The translations under genes and the position numbers were made by a program. From Polaromonas sp. (GTDB lineage Bacteria; Pseudomonadota; Gammaproteobacteria; Burkholderiales; Burkholderiaceae_C), in assembly GCA_013298815.1 (NCBI GenBank), contig JAAFJF010000001.1:124001-188000 (forward strand): a DNA stretch of 64,000 nucleotides. The letters run 5' to 3'. Shown here piece after piece: positions 1-8,224 of this stretch; position 1 is the first letter of the stretch, and the number at the start of each line of letters is the position of its first letter. The notes under the pieces are model-generated. The model did no database searches. It saw only the letters and a program-made list of their open reading frames with translations, and was not told where the DNA came from.

Positions 1-278
1 GTTTTGACGATGCCTTCTTCCAAGCTCCAGCCTTCCGAGCGGGTGTATTGGAAGTACAAATCAGCATCGTCCACCTTGTGCGCTTTGATCTCGTTCAAGG
101 CTTTTGCTAGGTGTGATTCGGTCAAACCAAAGGGCGTCAACAACAATTTTTTGGCAATGGCGATGCGCTGTTCGGTCGGTTCAACTTGAGGGGCGGGGCG
201 CTTGCTTTGGAGCAGGGTTTGCTCGGCGCTGAGATTGGCGGAAGTAGAAGGGCTGAGTGAAAGTGCATTGAATGTCAT
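1..278 (-). CDS. tldD: Metalloprotease TldD, N-terminal part only
   Basis: The gene runs off the left edge, so only the first 92 residues are visible. They contain the TldD N-terminal signature DADLYFQYTRSEGW followed by SLEEGIVK. TldD pairs with TldE/PmbA as a cytoplasmic protease that processes small peptides; the zinc-site region lies outside the window. The ATG is preceded by GGAGG, only one base away. It is divergent from the hydrolase gene, with a 44-bp gap that carries an inverted repeat. Identification rests on recognised family sequence and is fairly secure. Confidence 0.85.
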   Translation of the reverse strand, partial: MTFNALSLSPSTSANLSAEQTLLQSKRPAPQVEPTEQRIAIAKKLLLTPFGLTESHLAKALNEIKAHKVDDADLYFQYTRSEGWSLEEGIVK

Positions 279-288
279 GCCTCCATTT

Positions 289-312
289 TGCCTGATACAT
301 AGACATCAGGCA
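289..312. promoter_or_regulatory. Inverted repeat between divergent genes
   Basis: TGCCTGAT and ATCAGGCA form a perfect 8-bp inverted repeat around an 8-nt spacer. It fills most of the 44-bp gap between the divergent tldD and hydrolase starts. It could be an operator or a hairpin in a leader; the sequence does not decide which. Confidence 0.45.
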
Positions 313-322
313 GAATCCCTGC

Positions 323-1216
323 ATGATTGCAAGAATTCAACAAACCGTGGTGTTTTTAATTTTGGTGGGCTTGGGCGCTTGGGTTTGGCAAATATTACCG
401 GATTATTCGCGTATTTACATGCCTTTTATGGCTCTAGCCGGCGCATATATTGCCTATATAGCTATATTATTTATAGTAGTTCACTATTTAAACCGTACGG
501 ACTCGCAGCCCCGCGCGACGCTGGGGGAACTGCTGCAAGCCTGTTTGCGCGAAGCCAGCACGGCACCCGGGGTGTTTTTATGGCGGCAGCCGTTTCGGAC
601 GCAGGCTATTCCTGATTTTTTACCCGCATCGGATAGAGCCGGCGTGGTCTTTATCCATGGTTTCTTCTGCAACCGAGCTTTTTGGTCACCTTGGATGGCA
701 CAGCTTCAATCGCAAAACCGCGCTTTTGCATCCGTCACCCTAGAGCCCGCTTTCGGTTCGATTGACGATTACGCCGCCATTGTGGAAGCCGCCGTCGCCA
801 AAGTCACCCAAGCCACGGGACAAGCGCCCACCCTGATTTGCCACAGCATGGGCGGCTTGGCCGCGCGTGCTTGGTTGAGGTCAAACGCGGCCAATGACGA
901 CCGCATCAAACGCGTCATCACCATTGGCACACCGCATTTTGGGACGGCGTTGTCGACTGAAAAGGCGCTGTTGCCTTTCATCAACACCCATCAGATGCAA
1001 CGTTTGGGGGCTTGGACAACACAATTGGCCAAGGACGAGCCAGCGACGCGCTACGCCAAATTCACCTGCTGGTACAGCAACTGCGACAACATCGTTGTGC
1101 CCACCTCCACCGCCATGTTGCCGGGAGCAGATAACCGATTTGTGAGGGCGCAAGGGCATGTGAGTATGGCGTTTAGCCAGCGGGTGATGCAGGAATCGCT
1201 TGCTTTGCTGGACTAA
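323..1216 (+). CDS. Membrane-anchored alpha/beta hydrolase (lipase-like)
   Basis: The 297-residue protein starts with two hydrophobic segments (about residues 8-25 and 33-54), then a cytoplasmic or periplasmic hydrolase domain. Visible motifs are the oxyanion loop FIHGFFCN (around 110-117), the nucleophile elbow CHSMGG with Ser175, a likely acid Asp255 in CDNIVVP and a likely His279 in GHVSM. These make a standard Ser-Asp-His triad of the triacylglycerol-lipase/PGAP1-like group. The substrate cannot be told. The second membrane segment coincides with a copy of the dispersed repeat, read in frame as LAGAYIAYIAILF. Confidence 0.75.
   Translation: MIARIQQTVVFLILVGLGAWVWQILPDYSRIYMPFMALAGAYIAYIAILFIVVHYLNRTDSQPRATLGELLQACLREASTAPGVFLWRQPFRTQAIPDFLPASDRAGVVFIHGFFCNRAFWSPWMAQLQSQNRAFASVTLEPAFGSIDDYAAIVEAAVAKVTQATGQAPTLICHSMGGLAARAWLRSNAANDDRIKRVITIGTPHFGTALSTEKALLPFINTHQMQRLGAWTTQLAKDEPATRYAKFTCWYSNCDNIVVPTSTAMLPGADNRFVRAQGHVSMAFSQRVMQESLALLD
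433..480 (-). repeat. Dispersed palindromic repeat, copy inside hydrolase gene
   Basis: Matches the family found throughout the window: CTAGCCGGCG, then TATTGCCTA, then GCTATATTATTTATAG. It is read in frame as part of the second membrane segment of the hydrolase (residues about 37-52). Strand is given by the core AGGCAGTAAATACGC, which here lies on the minus strand. Confidence 0.7.
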
Positions 1217-1246
1217 AAGCTTGAATACAGGCTAGTAATTGCACTG

Positions 1247-1299
1247 TTGACGGCGGTGCATGATGCGGGGTATAGTAAACACTACCGACCGGTCGGTAG
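1247..1299 (+). promoter_or_regulatory. paa operon promoter with PaaR-type operator
   Basis: A -35 box TTGACG (1247-1252) and a -10 box TATAGT (1271-1276) are 18 bp apart. Directly downstream, over the expected transcription start, is the perfect 18-bp palindrome CTACCGACCGGTCGGTAG (1282-1299). Known biology: PaaR, a TetR-type repressor of phenylacetate genes in Burkholderiales, binds ACCGACC/GGTCGGT palindromes. A TetR gene closes the same operon. Inference: the palindrome is its operator, blocking transcription until phenylacetyl-CoA is present. Confidence 0.85.
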
Positions 1300-1315
1300 C
1301 TTATACTCAATCCAC

Positions 1316-1753
1316 ATGACCACACTTTCACCTCAACAACTCGCCGAAGCTGTCAGCCAAGCCATGCTCGCCAAAGACCGCGTGGCGCAAGATTTAAATA
1401 TCCAACTTGTGTCCGTAGCCGCAGGCGCTGCCAGCATGACCATGACCGTGCAAGAACGCATGCTGAATGGTTTTGCAATTTGCCACGGCGGTTACATCAC
1501 GATTTTGGCGGACACGGCTTTTGCTTATGCCTGCAACTCATACAACGATGTGACGGTGGCGTCGTCCTTGGGCATCGAATTTATTGCAGCAGTACAGGGT
1601 GGCGATGTTCTGACTGCGAAAGCCACCGAAATCAGCTTGGCTGGGCGCACGGGTTTGTACGACATTGACGTCAGCAACCAAGACAGCAAACGAGTTGCCG
1701 TGATGCGCGGGCGCTCGTACCGGCTCAAAGACAAAAAGATGATTGCCTTATAA
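1316..1753 (+). CDS. paaI: Hydroxyphenylacetyl-CoA thioesterase PaaI
   Basis: A 145-residue hotdog-fold thioesterase with the family motif GFAICHGGYITILADTAFAY, in which Asn/His-Gly-Gly and Asp form the active site. PaaI hydrolyses dead-end CoA thioesters and so recycles CoA in the phenylacetate pathway. The reading frame stays open upstream to 1247, but that stretch is the promoter and operator; the ATG at 1316 gives the expected family length. It is the first gene of the paa operon, 23 bp before paaK. Confidence 0.9.
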   Translation: MTTLSPQQLAEAVSQAMLAKDRVAQDLNIQLVSVAAGAASMTMTVQERMLNGFAICHGGYITILADTAFAYACNSYNDVTVASSLGIEFIAAVQGGDVLTAKATEISLAGRTGLYDIDVSNQDSKRVAVMRGRSYRLKDKKMIAL

Positions 1754-1776
1754 AAATCAAAGCAAAAGGAGACAAC

Positions 1777-3081
1777 ATGCCCGTCAAATTCCCCGCCCCC
1801 AACGATTTAGAACCGATTGAACGCGCCAGCAAAGATGAGTTGCAAGCGCTGCAACTGGCACGCTTGAAACAAACGCTGCAACACGCCTACGACAAAGTAC
1901 AGCATTACAAACAAGCCTTTGATGCCGCGGGCGTGCACCCCAGCGACTTGAAAACACTGGCTGATTTGGCCAAATTCCCCTTCACCACCAAACACGACCT
2001 GCGCGCTAATTACCCCTTTGGCATGTTTGCCGTGCCGCGTGAGCAGGTGGCGCGCATCCATGCCTCGTCGGGCACAACGGGCAAACCGACGGTGGTCGGC
2101 TACACGCTGAAGGACATCGATACCTGGGCGAACCTCGTGGCGCGGTCGATTCGTGCCGCTGGTGCGCGGGCTGGTGACTTGGTGCATGTGGCTTACGGCT
2201 ACGGCTTGTTCACGGGTGGACTGGGTGCGCATTACGGCGTGGAGCGGGCGGGTTGTACCGTGATTCCCATGTCGGGCGGGCAGACTGAAAAGCAGGTGCA
2301 GCTGATCACCGACTTCCAGCCCAGCATCATCATGTGCACCCCCAGCTATATGCAGGTGGTGATTGAGGAATTTGAACGCCAAGGCTTAGATGCCAAAGCT
2401 TCCAGCCTCAAACTAGGCATCTTCGGCGCCGAGCCGTGGACAGAGGCGATGCGTCACGAGATTGAAACCAACGCAGGCATCGACGCCGTGGATATCTATG
2501 GTCTGTCAGAAGTGATGGGCCCAGGTGTCGCCAGCGAGTGCATTGAAAGCAAAGACGGCCCGGTCATTTGGGAAGACCATTTTTACCCCGAAATCATCGA
2601 CCCCGAAACAGGTGAACTGCTGCCCGATGGCGCAGAGGGCGAGCTGGTGTTCACCTCGCTGACCAAAGAAGCGCTGCCTATCATCCGCTACCGCACCCGC
2701 GATTTGACGCGCCTGCTGCCACCGACCTCGCGCAGCATGCGGCGCATGGGCAAGATTGTGGGGCGCAGTGACGACATGCTGATCATCCGCGGCGTCAACG
2801 TCTTCCCGACGCAGATTGAAGAGATCGTGCTGCAGCACAGCCAGCTCTCGGGACAGTACCAATTGGTCGTCACCCGCGACGGGCATTTGGACGCGGTGCA
2901 GGTGCGCTGCGAGCTGCTGCCCACGGCGAGCATCAGCGCGCAAGAGGCGCAGGCGTGGTTGACGGAACGCATCAAAACGCTGGTGGGCATTACCACCCAA
3001 GTCAGCGTGGAAACCCCCAACAGCATTGAGCGCACGCTGGTGGGCAAAGCGCGGCGTGTGGTTGATTTGCGTAAAAACTAA
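1777..3081 (+). CDS. paaK: Phenylacetate-CoA ligase
   Basis: A 434-residue adenylate-forming enzyme that activates phenylacetate to phenylacetyl-CoA in the cytoplasm. Visible motifs: P-loop [16 protein letters not shown] (about residues 96-111), [10 protein letters not shown] (about 240), and the C-terminal hinge and catalytic region [16 protein letters not shown]. Length and motifs are typical of PaaK. An AAAGGAGA ribosome-binding site precedes the ATG. Its product induces the operon by releasing PaaR in related organisms. Confidence 0.95.
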   Translation: MPVKFPAPNDLEPIERASKDELQALQLARLKQTLQHAYDKVQHYKQAFDAAGVHPSDLKTLADLAKFPFTTKHDLRANYPFGMFAVPREQVARIHASSGTTGKPTVVGYTLKDIDTWANLVARSIRAAGARAGDLVHVAYGYGLFTGGLGAHYGVERAGCTVIPMSGGQTEKQVQLITDFQPSIIMCTPSYMQVVIEEFERQGLDAKASSLKLGIFGAEPWTEAMRHEIETNAGIDAVDIYGLSEVMGPGVASECIESKDGPVIWEDHFYPEIIDPETGELLPDGAEGELVFTSLTKEALPIIRYRTRDLTRLLPPTSRSMRRMGKIVGRSDDMLIIRGVNVFPTQIEEIVLQHSQLSGQYQLVVTRDGHLDAVQVRCELLPTASISAQEAQAWLTERIKTLVGITTQVSVETPNSIERTLVGKARRVVDLRKN

Positions 3082-3097
3082 GCTAATAGGACAAGAT

Positions 3098-4132
3098 ATG
3101 TACACCCAATCCATGGACACTTTGAGCGCCGAAGACAAAGCTCTTGAAGCCGCATCAAAAGCAAAACTACGCAGCGCAGACGAGTTGCAATCGCAAGAAC
3201 GTTTCGACGCCCGCATAGACGCGGGCGACTTCATCGAAGCCAAAGACTGGATGCCCGAGCACTACCGCAAGACGCTGGTGCGGCAAATCAGCCAGCACGC
3301 GCATTCCGAGTTTGTCGGCATGCTGCCCGAGGGCAACTGGATCAGCCGCGCACCCACGCTGAAACGCAAAGCAATTTTGCTGTCCAAGGTGCAAGACGAA
3401 GCTGGGCACGGTTTGTATTTGTACGCCGCTGCCGAAACGCTGGGAACATCCCGCGACCAGTTGCTGGACGCGCTGCACACTGGCAAAGCCAAGTACAGCT
3501 CGATCTTCAATTACCCGACGCTGACTTGGGCGGACATGGGCGTGATTGGCTGGCTGGTAGACGGCGCGGCCATCATGAACCAGGTGCCGCTGTGCCGCTG
3601 CTCCTACGCGCCCTATGCGCGGGCGATGGTGCGGATCTGCCGCGAAGAATCGTTCCACCAGCGCCAGGGGTATGAAGCCCTGTTGACGATGATGACGCAG
3701 GGTACAGCCGCCCAGCGCGCCATGGTGCAAGACGCGGTCAACCGCTGGTGGTGGCCGTCGCTGATGATGTTTGGCCCGCCAGATGCCGAGTCGCCCAACT
3801 CTGAGCAATCCATGCGCTGGGGTATCAAACGCATCAGCAATGACGACTTGCGGCAAAAGTTTGTCGATGCTACGGTCGAGCAAGCTAGCATTTTGGGCGT
3901 CAGCCTGCCCGACCCGCTGCTGCAATGGAACGATACGCGCCAACATTACGACATGGGCCCGATTGACTGGTCTGAATTTTGGCAAGTGGTCGGTGGCGAC
4001 GGCCCGTGCAACAAAGAACGCTTGGCCGCCCGCGTAGACGCTTGGGACAACGGGGCTTGGGTGCGTGAAGCCGCGCTGGCACATGCCGCGAAACAAGCCG
4101 CAAGAAACATCAATAAGGAAATGGCAGCATGA
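3098..4132 (+). CDS. paaA: Phenylacetyl-CoA epoxidase subunit PaaA (catalytic)
   Basis: A 344-residue di-iron oxygenase subunit. The two carboxylate-histidine motifs KVQDEAGHG and REESFHQ supply the iron ligands. With PaaB, PaaC and PaaE it converts phenylacetyl-CoA to the ring 1,2-epoxide. The frame is open upstream to 3026, inside paaK, but [10 protein letters not shown] is the family start and sits behind a weak AGG. The stop codon overlaps the start of paaB (ATGA), which suggests translational coupling. Confidence 0.95.
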   Translation: MYTQSMDTLSAEDKALEAASKAKLRSADELQSQERFDARIDAGDFIEAKDWMPEHYRKTLVRQISQHAHSEFVGMLPEGNWISRAPTLKRKAILLSKVQDEAGHGLYLYAAAETLGTSRDQLLDALHTGKAKYSSIFNYPTLTWADMGVIGWLVDGAAIMNQVPLCRCSYAPYARAMVRICREESFHQRQGYEALLTMMTQGTAAQRAMVQDAVNRWWWPSLMMFGPPDAESPNSEQSMRWGIKRISNDDLRQKFVDATVEQASILGVSLPDPLLQWNDTRQHYDMGPIDWSEFWQVVGGDGPCNKERLAARVDAWDNGAWVREAALAHAAKQAARNINKEMAA

Positions 4133-4431
4133 GCAATACAACTGACACCTCTAAAGAGTGGCCACTATGGGAGGTTTTTGTACGCAGCAAAGCTGGCCTA
4201 GACCACAAACACTGTGGAAGTCTGCACGCCGCCGATGCGACCATGGCCATCCAACTGGCACGCGACGTTTACACCCGCCGTCAAGAGGGCGTGAGCATTT
4301 GGGTTGTGCCTTCAAGCAGCATCACAGCGTCCGACCCCACACAAAAAGACAGCTACTTCGACCCCATGGCCGACAAGGTCTACCGCCACCCCAGCTTTTA
4401 CGAGCTGCCGGCGGCTGTGGATCACATGTAA
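4129..4431 (+). CDS. paaB: Phenylacetyl-CoA epoxidase subunit PaaB
   Basis: A 100-residue small subunit with the typical opening [24 protein letters not shown]. It bridges the PaaAC core units of the epoxidase and has no catalytic residues of its own. Its ATG overlaps the paaA stop codon. Length and sequence match the family closely. Confidence 0.93.
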   Translation: MSNTTDTSKEWPLWEVFVRSKAGLDHKHCGSLHAADATMAIQLARDVYTRRQEGVSIWVVPSSSITASDPTQKDSYFDPMADKVYRHPSFYELPAAVDHM

Positions 4432-4444
4432 ACGGGGCTAAATC

Positions 4445-5233
4445 ATGCAAGCTTCCATTTCTATCTCTGATGACCCCAAGCTGCGCTACGTTTTACGACT
4501 AGCCGATACCTGCCTGATCCTCGCGCAACGCTTGGGCGAATGGTGCGGCCACGCGCCGGCACTGGAAGAGGACATTGCGCTGACCAATATCGCTCTCGAT
4601 TTGGTCGGTCAATCGCGCCTGTTGTATGCCTTGGCGGGAGCGATGAGTGGTCACACAGAAGACCAGCTCGCCTTTTTGCGTGACGAGCGTGATTATGTGA
4701 ATTTGACTTTGGTGGAATTGCCCAACGGCATCCGCAAAGGGCAACAAAACGATTTCGCTTTCACAGTCTTGCGTATATTTGCAGTGGCGAGTTTCCTCAA
4801 GTCACTCTGGCAACGTTTGCAAACATCCAACGATGCTGAATTGGCCGCTGTAGCTGGCAAAGCCGTGAAAGAATCGCGCTACCACCAGCAGCATGCGGGC
4901 GATTGGGTGGTGCGTTTGGGTGACGGCACAGAAGAATCGCACCGCCGCATGCAAAACGCGCTGAACCAGCTGTGGCCGTACACCACTGAGATGTTTAACA
5001 ACGATGCCGTGGACGAAGCCGCGCATGACACGGGTCTGGGCCCGCGCTTTGGCGATGTCAAAACTGATTGGCTGGCCGATGTGGAAGCCGTGCTGACCGC
5101 TGCAACGCTACAACAACCCAAAGCCAACGCCTTTGTGAGTACTGGAAAAGTGGGTCGCCACAGCGAGCACATGGGCTTTTTGCTAACGGACATGCAGCAC
5201 TTGCAGCGCAGCTTTCCAGGCGGTGTGTGGTGA
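4445..5233 (+). CDS. paaC: Phenylacetyl-CoA epoxidase subunit PaaC (structural)
   Basis: A 262-residue ferritin-like protein that pairs with PaaA and stabilises it. The opening ADTCLILAQRLGEWCGHAP and the middle KESRYHQQHAGDWVVRLGDG are family-typical. It starts 13 bp after paaB, and its stop overlaps the GTG start of paaD. Confidence 0.93.
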   Translation: MQASISISDDPKLRYVLRLADTCLILAQRLGEWCGHAPALEEDIALTNIALDLVGQSRLLYALAGAMSGHTEDQLAFLRDERDYVNLTLVELPNGIRKGQQNDFAFTVLRIFAVASFLKSLWQRLQTSNDAELAAVAGKAVKESRYHQQHAGDWVVRLGDGTEESHRRMQNALNQLWPYTTEMFNNDAVDEAAHDTGLGPRFGDVKTDWLADVEAVLTAATLQQPKANAFVSTGKVGRHSEHMGFLLTDMQHLQRSFPGGVW

Positions 5234-5793
5234 TTGGAACCGCAGAATTAGCTCAACCTAAGACGCCTGACCATGCGCTGACCGTTGCTTACGCTTGGGA
5301 AGTCCTGCACACCGTGCTCGACCCCGAAGTGCCTGTGATGTCGATTTGCGACTTGGGCATTGTGCGTGACGTACAGATGCATGGCGAACGTGGGTTGAAT
5401 GTGGTATTGACCCCCACATATTCAGGCTGTCCAGCTACCGAAATGATAGCTACTCAGGCAGAAAATGCGCTGGATGCAGCCGGATTTAGCCCTGTAAATT
5501 TAACCACCACACACGCGCCGGCTTGGAGTAGTGATTGGATCAGCGCTGAGGGTCGCGACAAGCTGCGCCGCTACGGTATTGCGCCGCCCGGGCCAGCGCA
5601 ACAAGGTCAAGACATCGTATTGCGATACATGCCGCAGGGCAGAGAATCAAATCAAGTCGTCAGTGCACTGGAGTGTCCGCGCTGTGGTAGCAACAATACC
5701 GAGCGTTTGTCAGCCTTTGGCTCCACCGCCTGCAAAGCTTTGTGGCGCTGCATGGCATGCAAAGAGCCTTTTGAGCATTTCAAACCGTTTTAA
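5230..5793 (+). CDS. paaD: Phenylacetate degradation iron-sulfur assembly factor PaaD
   Basis: A 187-residue protein with an N-terminal DUF59/SufT-like domain (LDPEVPVMSICDLGIVRDV, YSGCPATEM) and a C-terminal zinc-ribbon-like part with CPRCGS and CMACKEPF. PaaD is needed for epoxidase function, probably in maturing the Fe-S or di-iron centres. The start is the GTG at 5230, which forms a GTGA overlap with the paaC stop; longer versions of the frame run into paaC. The codons for MIATQAENAL match the dispersed repeat core although the protein keeps the family length here. Confidence 0.9.
   Translation: MIGTAELAQPKTPDHALTVAYAWEVLHTVLDPEVPVMSICDLGIVRDVQMHGERGLNVVLTPTYSGCPATEMIATQAENALDAAGFSPVNLTTTHAPAWSSDWISAEGRDKLRRYGIAPPGPAQQGQDIVLRYMPQGRESNQVVSALECPRCGSNNTERLSAFGSTACKALWRCMACKEPFEHFKPF
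5445..5473 (+). repeat. Possible dispersed-repeat copy inside paaD
   Basis: ATAGCTACTCAGGCAG followed by AAAATGCGCTGG matches the repeat core at about 24 of 28 positions, in the frame that gives IAxQAxN in other copies. Unlike most coding copies it does not lengthen the protein. It may be a fully domesticated copy or a chance match. Confidence 0.35.
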
Positions 5794-5828
5794 ACCAGAT
5801 TGATAGCGTTTAAAAAGCCTAAAAATTT

Positions 5829-6908
5829 ATGAGCACCCACTTCCATTCCCTGCGCGTCAAAAGTATCACGCCGGACACCGACGAAGCCGTCATCGTGTCG
5901 TTTGATGTACCCGCTGCGCTGCAACACGACTTTCAATTCACGCAAGGCCAGCACCTCACGCTGCGCACTTTGCTGAACGGCAAAGAGGAGCGCCGCTCGT
6001 ACTCGATCTGCTCAGGCGTGGACGATGGCGAGCTGCGCATTGGTGTGCGCCATGTCAGTGGCGGTGTGATGTCGAGTTGGATCAATCAAAGTCTGAAAAC
6101 TGGCGAGACCATAGATGTTTTGCCCCCCGAAGGACGATTTTTTGTACCAGTTGATGCGTCACTAGCAAGGCATTACCTAGGCATTGCCGGCGGCAGCGGT
6201 ATCACACCGATTTTGGCCATCATGAAAACGGTGCTGGCACGCGAGCCGCTGTCGCAATTCACACTGATCTACGCCAACCGCCGCCAAAGCTCCACTATGT
6301 TCAAGGAAGAGCTGGAAGACCTGAAAAACCGCTATTTGACGCGTTTGACTTTGCACGCTGTATTTTCACAAGAGCACATGGATTCGCCACTCAACAGCGG
6401 ACGGTTAACGCAAGCTAAATTGGGTGAGTTTTTGAGCGTGTTGATTCAGCCTCAGCAGCTGGACCACGTCTTTATTTGCGGCCCGCATGGGTTCAACGAC
6501 GAAGCAGACGCGGCACTGCTCGCAGCGGGCGTGCCAGCAGAACACATCCACATCGAACGTTTTGGCGTGCTTGTGGACGCCGCAGGTGGCAAAACCAAGC
6601 CAACTATGCAAGCGGGCGATGCGCCGCAAGCCATGATACAAATCATTCGCGACGGCTTAAGCCGCGACATCGAGTTCCGCACCGAGCATGGCAATGTGCT
6701 GGACGCCGCTGCAGCGGCCGGGCTGGAAGTGCCGTATTCTTGCAAATCAGGCGTGTGTTGTACCTGCCGCGCCAAATTGATGGAAGGCCAAGTGCGCATG
6801 GATAGAAACTTTGCGCTAGAGCCGCACGAAGTCGCCGCTGGTTTTGTGCTAACCTGCCAAGCCCATCCGCTGACTGAGCGGGTGGTGATTTCTTTCGACG
6901 AACGCTAA
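5829..6908 (+). CDS. paaE: Phenylacetyl-CoA epoxidase reductase PaaE
   Basis: A 359-residue NAD(P)H-dependent reductase that feeds electrons to the epoxidase. The order is FAD-binding domain (RSYSICSG), NADP-binding domain (GIAGGSGITPILAIM, FICGPHGF) and a C-terminal plant-type 2Fe-2S ferredoxin domain with CKSGVCCTC and a fourth Cys in LTCQAHP. The ATG has no clear ribosome-binding site. It lies 35 bp after paaD. Confidence 0.95.
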   Translation: MSTHFHSLRVKSITPDTDEAVIVSFDVPAALQHDFQFTQGQHLTLRTLLNGKEERRSYSICSGVDDGELRIGVRHVSGGVMSSWINQSLKTGETIDVLPPEGRFFVPVDASLARHYLGIAGGSGITPILAIMKTVLAREPLSQFTLIYANRRQSSTMFKEELEDLKNRYLTRLTLHAVFSQEHMDSPLNSGRLTQAKLGEFLSVLIQPQQLDHVFICGPHGFNDEADAALLAAGVPAEHIHIERFGVLVDAAGGKTKPTMQAGDAPQAMIQIIRDGLSRDIEFRTEHGNVLDAAAAAGLEVPYSCKSGVCCTCRAKLMEGQVRMDRNFALEPHEVAAGFVLTCQAHPLTERVVISFDER

Positions 6909-6936
6909 ATAAAATTCAAAGTAACACACAAGCAAT

Positions 6937-7557
6937 ATGGCAAGAGGACGCGCCCCCGGATACGACATACAACGCGAGGCGATTTTGAGCCAAGCGGCTG
7001 AGCTGTTTGCACGTCAGGGTTTTGTCGGCACCTCTATGAACGAAGTTGCCACCGCCTGCGGCTTGTCCAAACCGGCGCTGTACCACTATGTGCGTGACAA
7101 GTCGCAGTTGCTGTTTGAAATTGCCACCACCCATGTGGCGCGTTTGCACGCTTTGATTGAGGAAGTGGCCGCTGGAGACAAGGTGAATCCGCCGCCAGCA
7201 GACGCGACAGCCCATGTGCGCCGCTTGATTGAGCGTTTTGTGCTGGAATACGCTGGTGCCCGCCATGCTCACCGCGTGCTGACCGAAGATGTGAAGTTTT
7301 TAGAGCCAGCGGACCAAGCCCGTGTTTTGGAACTGCAGCGCCAAGTCGTCAACTCATTTGCTAACGCCATTGCGCAAGTACGGCCTGAGCTGATTGCTGC
7401 TGATTTGCACAAACCGCTCGCCATGCTGCTGTTTGGCATGATGAACTGGATGTTCACCTGGCTGCAACCCGATGGCAAGCTCTCGCATGCCGACATGGCA
7501 CCTGTGGTGGCAGATTTGTTTTTGGGTGGTTTGGGTGCGGTCAAATTACAAAAGTAG
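6937..7557 (+). CDS. paaR: TetR-family regulator, probably PaaR
   Basis: A 206-residue TetR protein. The N-terminal helix-turn-helix is AILSQAAELFARQGFVGTSM followed by NEVATACGLSKPALYHYV; the remainder is the helical ligand domain. It sits 28 bp after paaE and ends the operon. Inference from position, and from the TetR-type palindrome in the operon promoter, is that it represses the paa genes and responds to phenylacetyl-CoA. It could instead control another pathway, but only one palindrome of this kind was noticed in the window. Confidence 0.85.
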   Translation: MARGRAPGYDIQREAILSQAAELFARQGFVGTSMNEVATACGLSKPALYHYVRDKSQLLFEIATTHVARLHALIEEVAAGDKVNPPPADATAHVRRLIERFVLEYAGARHAHRVLTEDVKFLEPADQARVLELQRQVVNSFANAIAQVRPELIAADLHKPLAMLLFGMMNWMFTWLQPDGKLSHADMAPVVADLFLGGLGAVKLQK

Positions 7558-7581
7558 CACCGTAAAAATAGAGGCGTAAAA

Positions 7582-7616
7582 AAACCCAGTGTGCAGATGG
7601 CAGACTGGGTTTGTTT
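7582..7616 (+). terminator. Rho-independent terminator after paaR
   Basis: AAACCCAGT and ACTGGGTTT form a 9-bp stem around a 13-nt loop, followed by TGTTTT. A-runs on the other side would let it also end the convergent minus-strand gene. Confidence 0.8.
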
Positions 7617-7632
7617 TAACTACTCTTAAAGC

Positions 7633-8091
7633 TTATGCACGTAAATGCCATTTAGCAGCGTCTGGCGTGTTGTCCACAGCGCGCATGATGTCTGCCATCA
7701 AACGTGCATCGTGGCGGGCATATTCCCACATTTTTTCATCGGCAATGCGCGCTTTGCGATGAGCGCTCCAAGCGGCGTACATCGCGCTGCCGTCAAAGTT
7801 TTTAACACTCAATACAGCGCGGCGAATTGGGCTTGCAGCCAACGCCAAAGCTGCGAACGCAACCGTCCACAAAGCAATCCAAGCTGCGAGCAAGTGGCCA
7901 TCAGCCCAAGTGTCGATTAACTGGTTAGCAGCTAGAATCAAACCAGATACAACGGCTGCAAGTAAGAAGGTCGCCAAACCGCGCGCGCCATCGAAATTTT
8001 TATAGGCTGCTGCAGCGCTGTCTAAAGCGTCGCCCACGCGTTCAATGCCTTCGTGGTGGGTAGGGTAGTTAGGTTGTACAAAACTAGTCAT
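7633..8091 (-). CDS. Small membrane protein of unknown function
   Basis: A 152-residue protein that I do not recognise. It has two hydrophobic segments (about residues 39-58, LATFLLAAVVSGLILAANQL, and 68-88) separated by a short loop, and a charged C-terminal part rich in Arg, Lys and Trp. The start MTSFVQPNYP is chosen because AAAGAGAG lies just upstream; the frame stays open for 14 more codons. It is divergent from the LysR gene, which makes it a candidate target of that regulator. Confidence 0.6.
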   Translation of the reverse strand: MTSFVQPNYPTHHEGIERVGDALDSAAAAYKNFDGARGLATFLLAAVVSGLILAANQLIDTWADGHLLAAWIALWTVAFAALALAASPIRRAVLSVKNFDGSAMYAAWSAHRKARIADEKMWEYARHDARLMADIMRAVDNTPDAAKWHLRA

Positions 8092-8173
8092 GGTATTTCT
8101 CTCTTTCGTTAATTGCACACTTACTAAGAACATAGCTTCAACTTGTGCAATGCCTGAATCATAGGGTAATTAC

Positions 8174-8224
8174 TAGTGTTGCTCCACTTTATATTAGTGA
8201 TGCTGTATATTCACAATAGTGATG
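8174..8224. promoter_or_regulatory. Three phased TAGTG(A/T)TG direct repeats
   Basis: TAGTGTTG (8174), TAGTGATG (8195) and TAGTGATG (8217) are spaced 21-22 bp apart, that is on one face of the helix. The last overlaps the start of the LysR gene. The spacing suits a LysR-type regulator binding in its own divergent promoter region, but this is inference. Confidence 0.4.

Noticed and set aside
4-189. Plus-strand open frame at the left edge
   Set aside because: It is antisense to the start of tldD, whose minus-strand translation has clear family motifs.
3167-4141. Minus-strand frame opposite paaA (324 codons)
   Set aside because: Antisense shadow of a conserved gene, with no plausible start context or domain.
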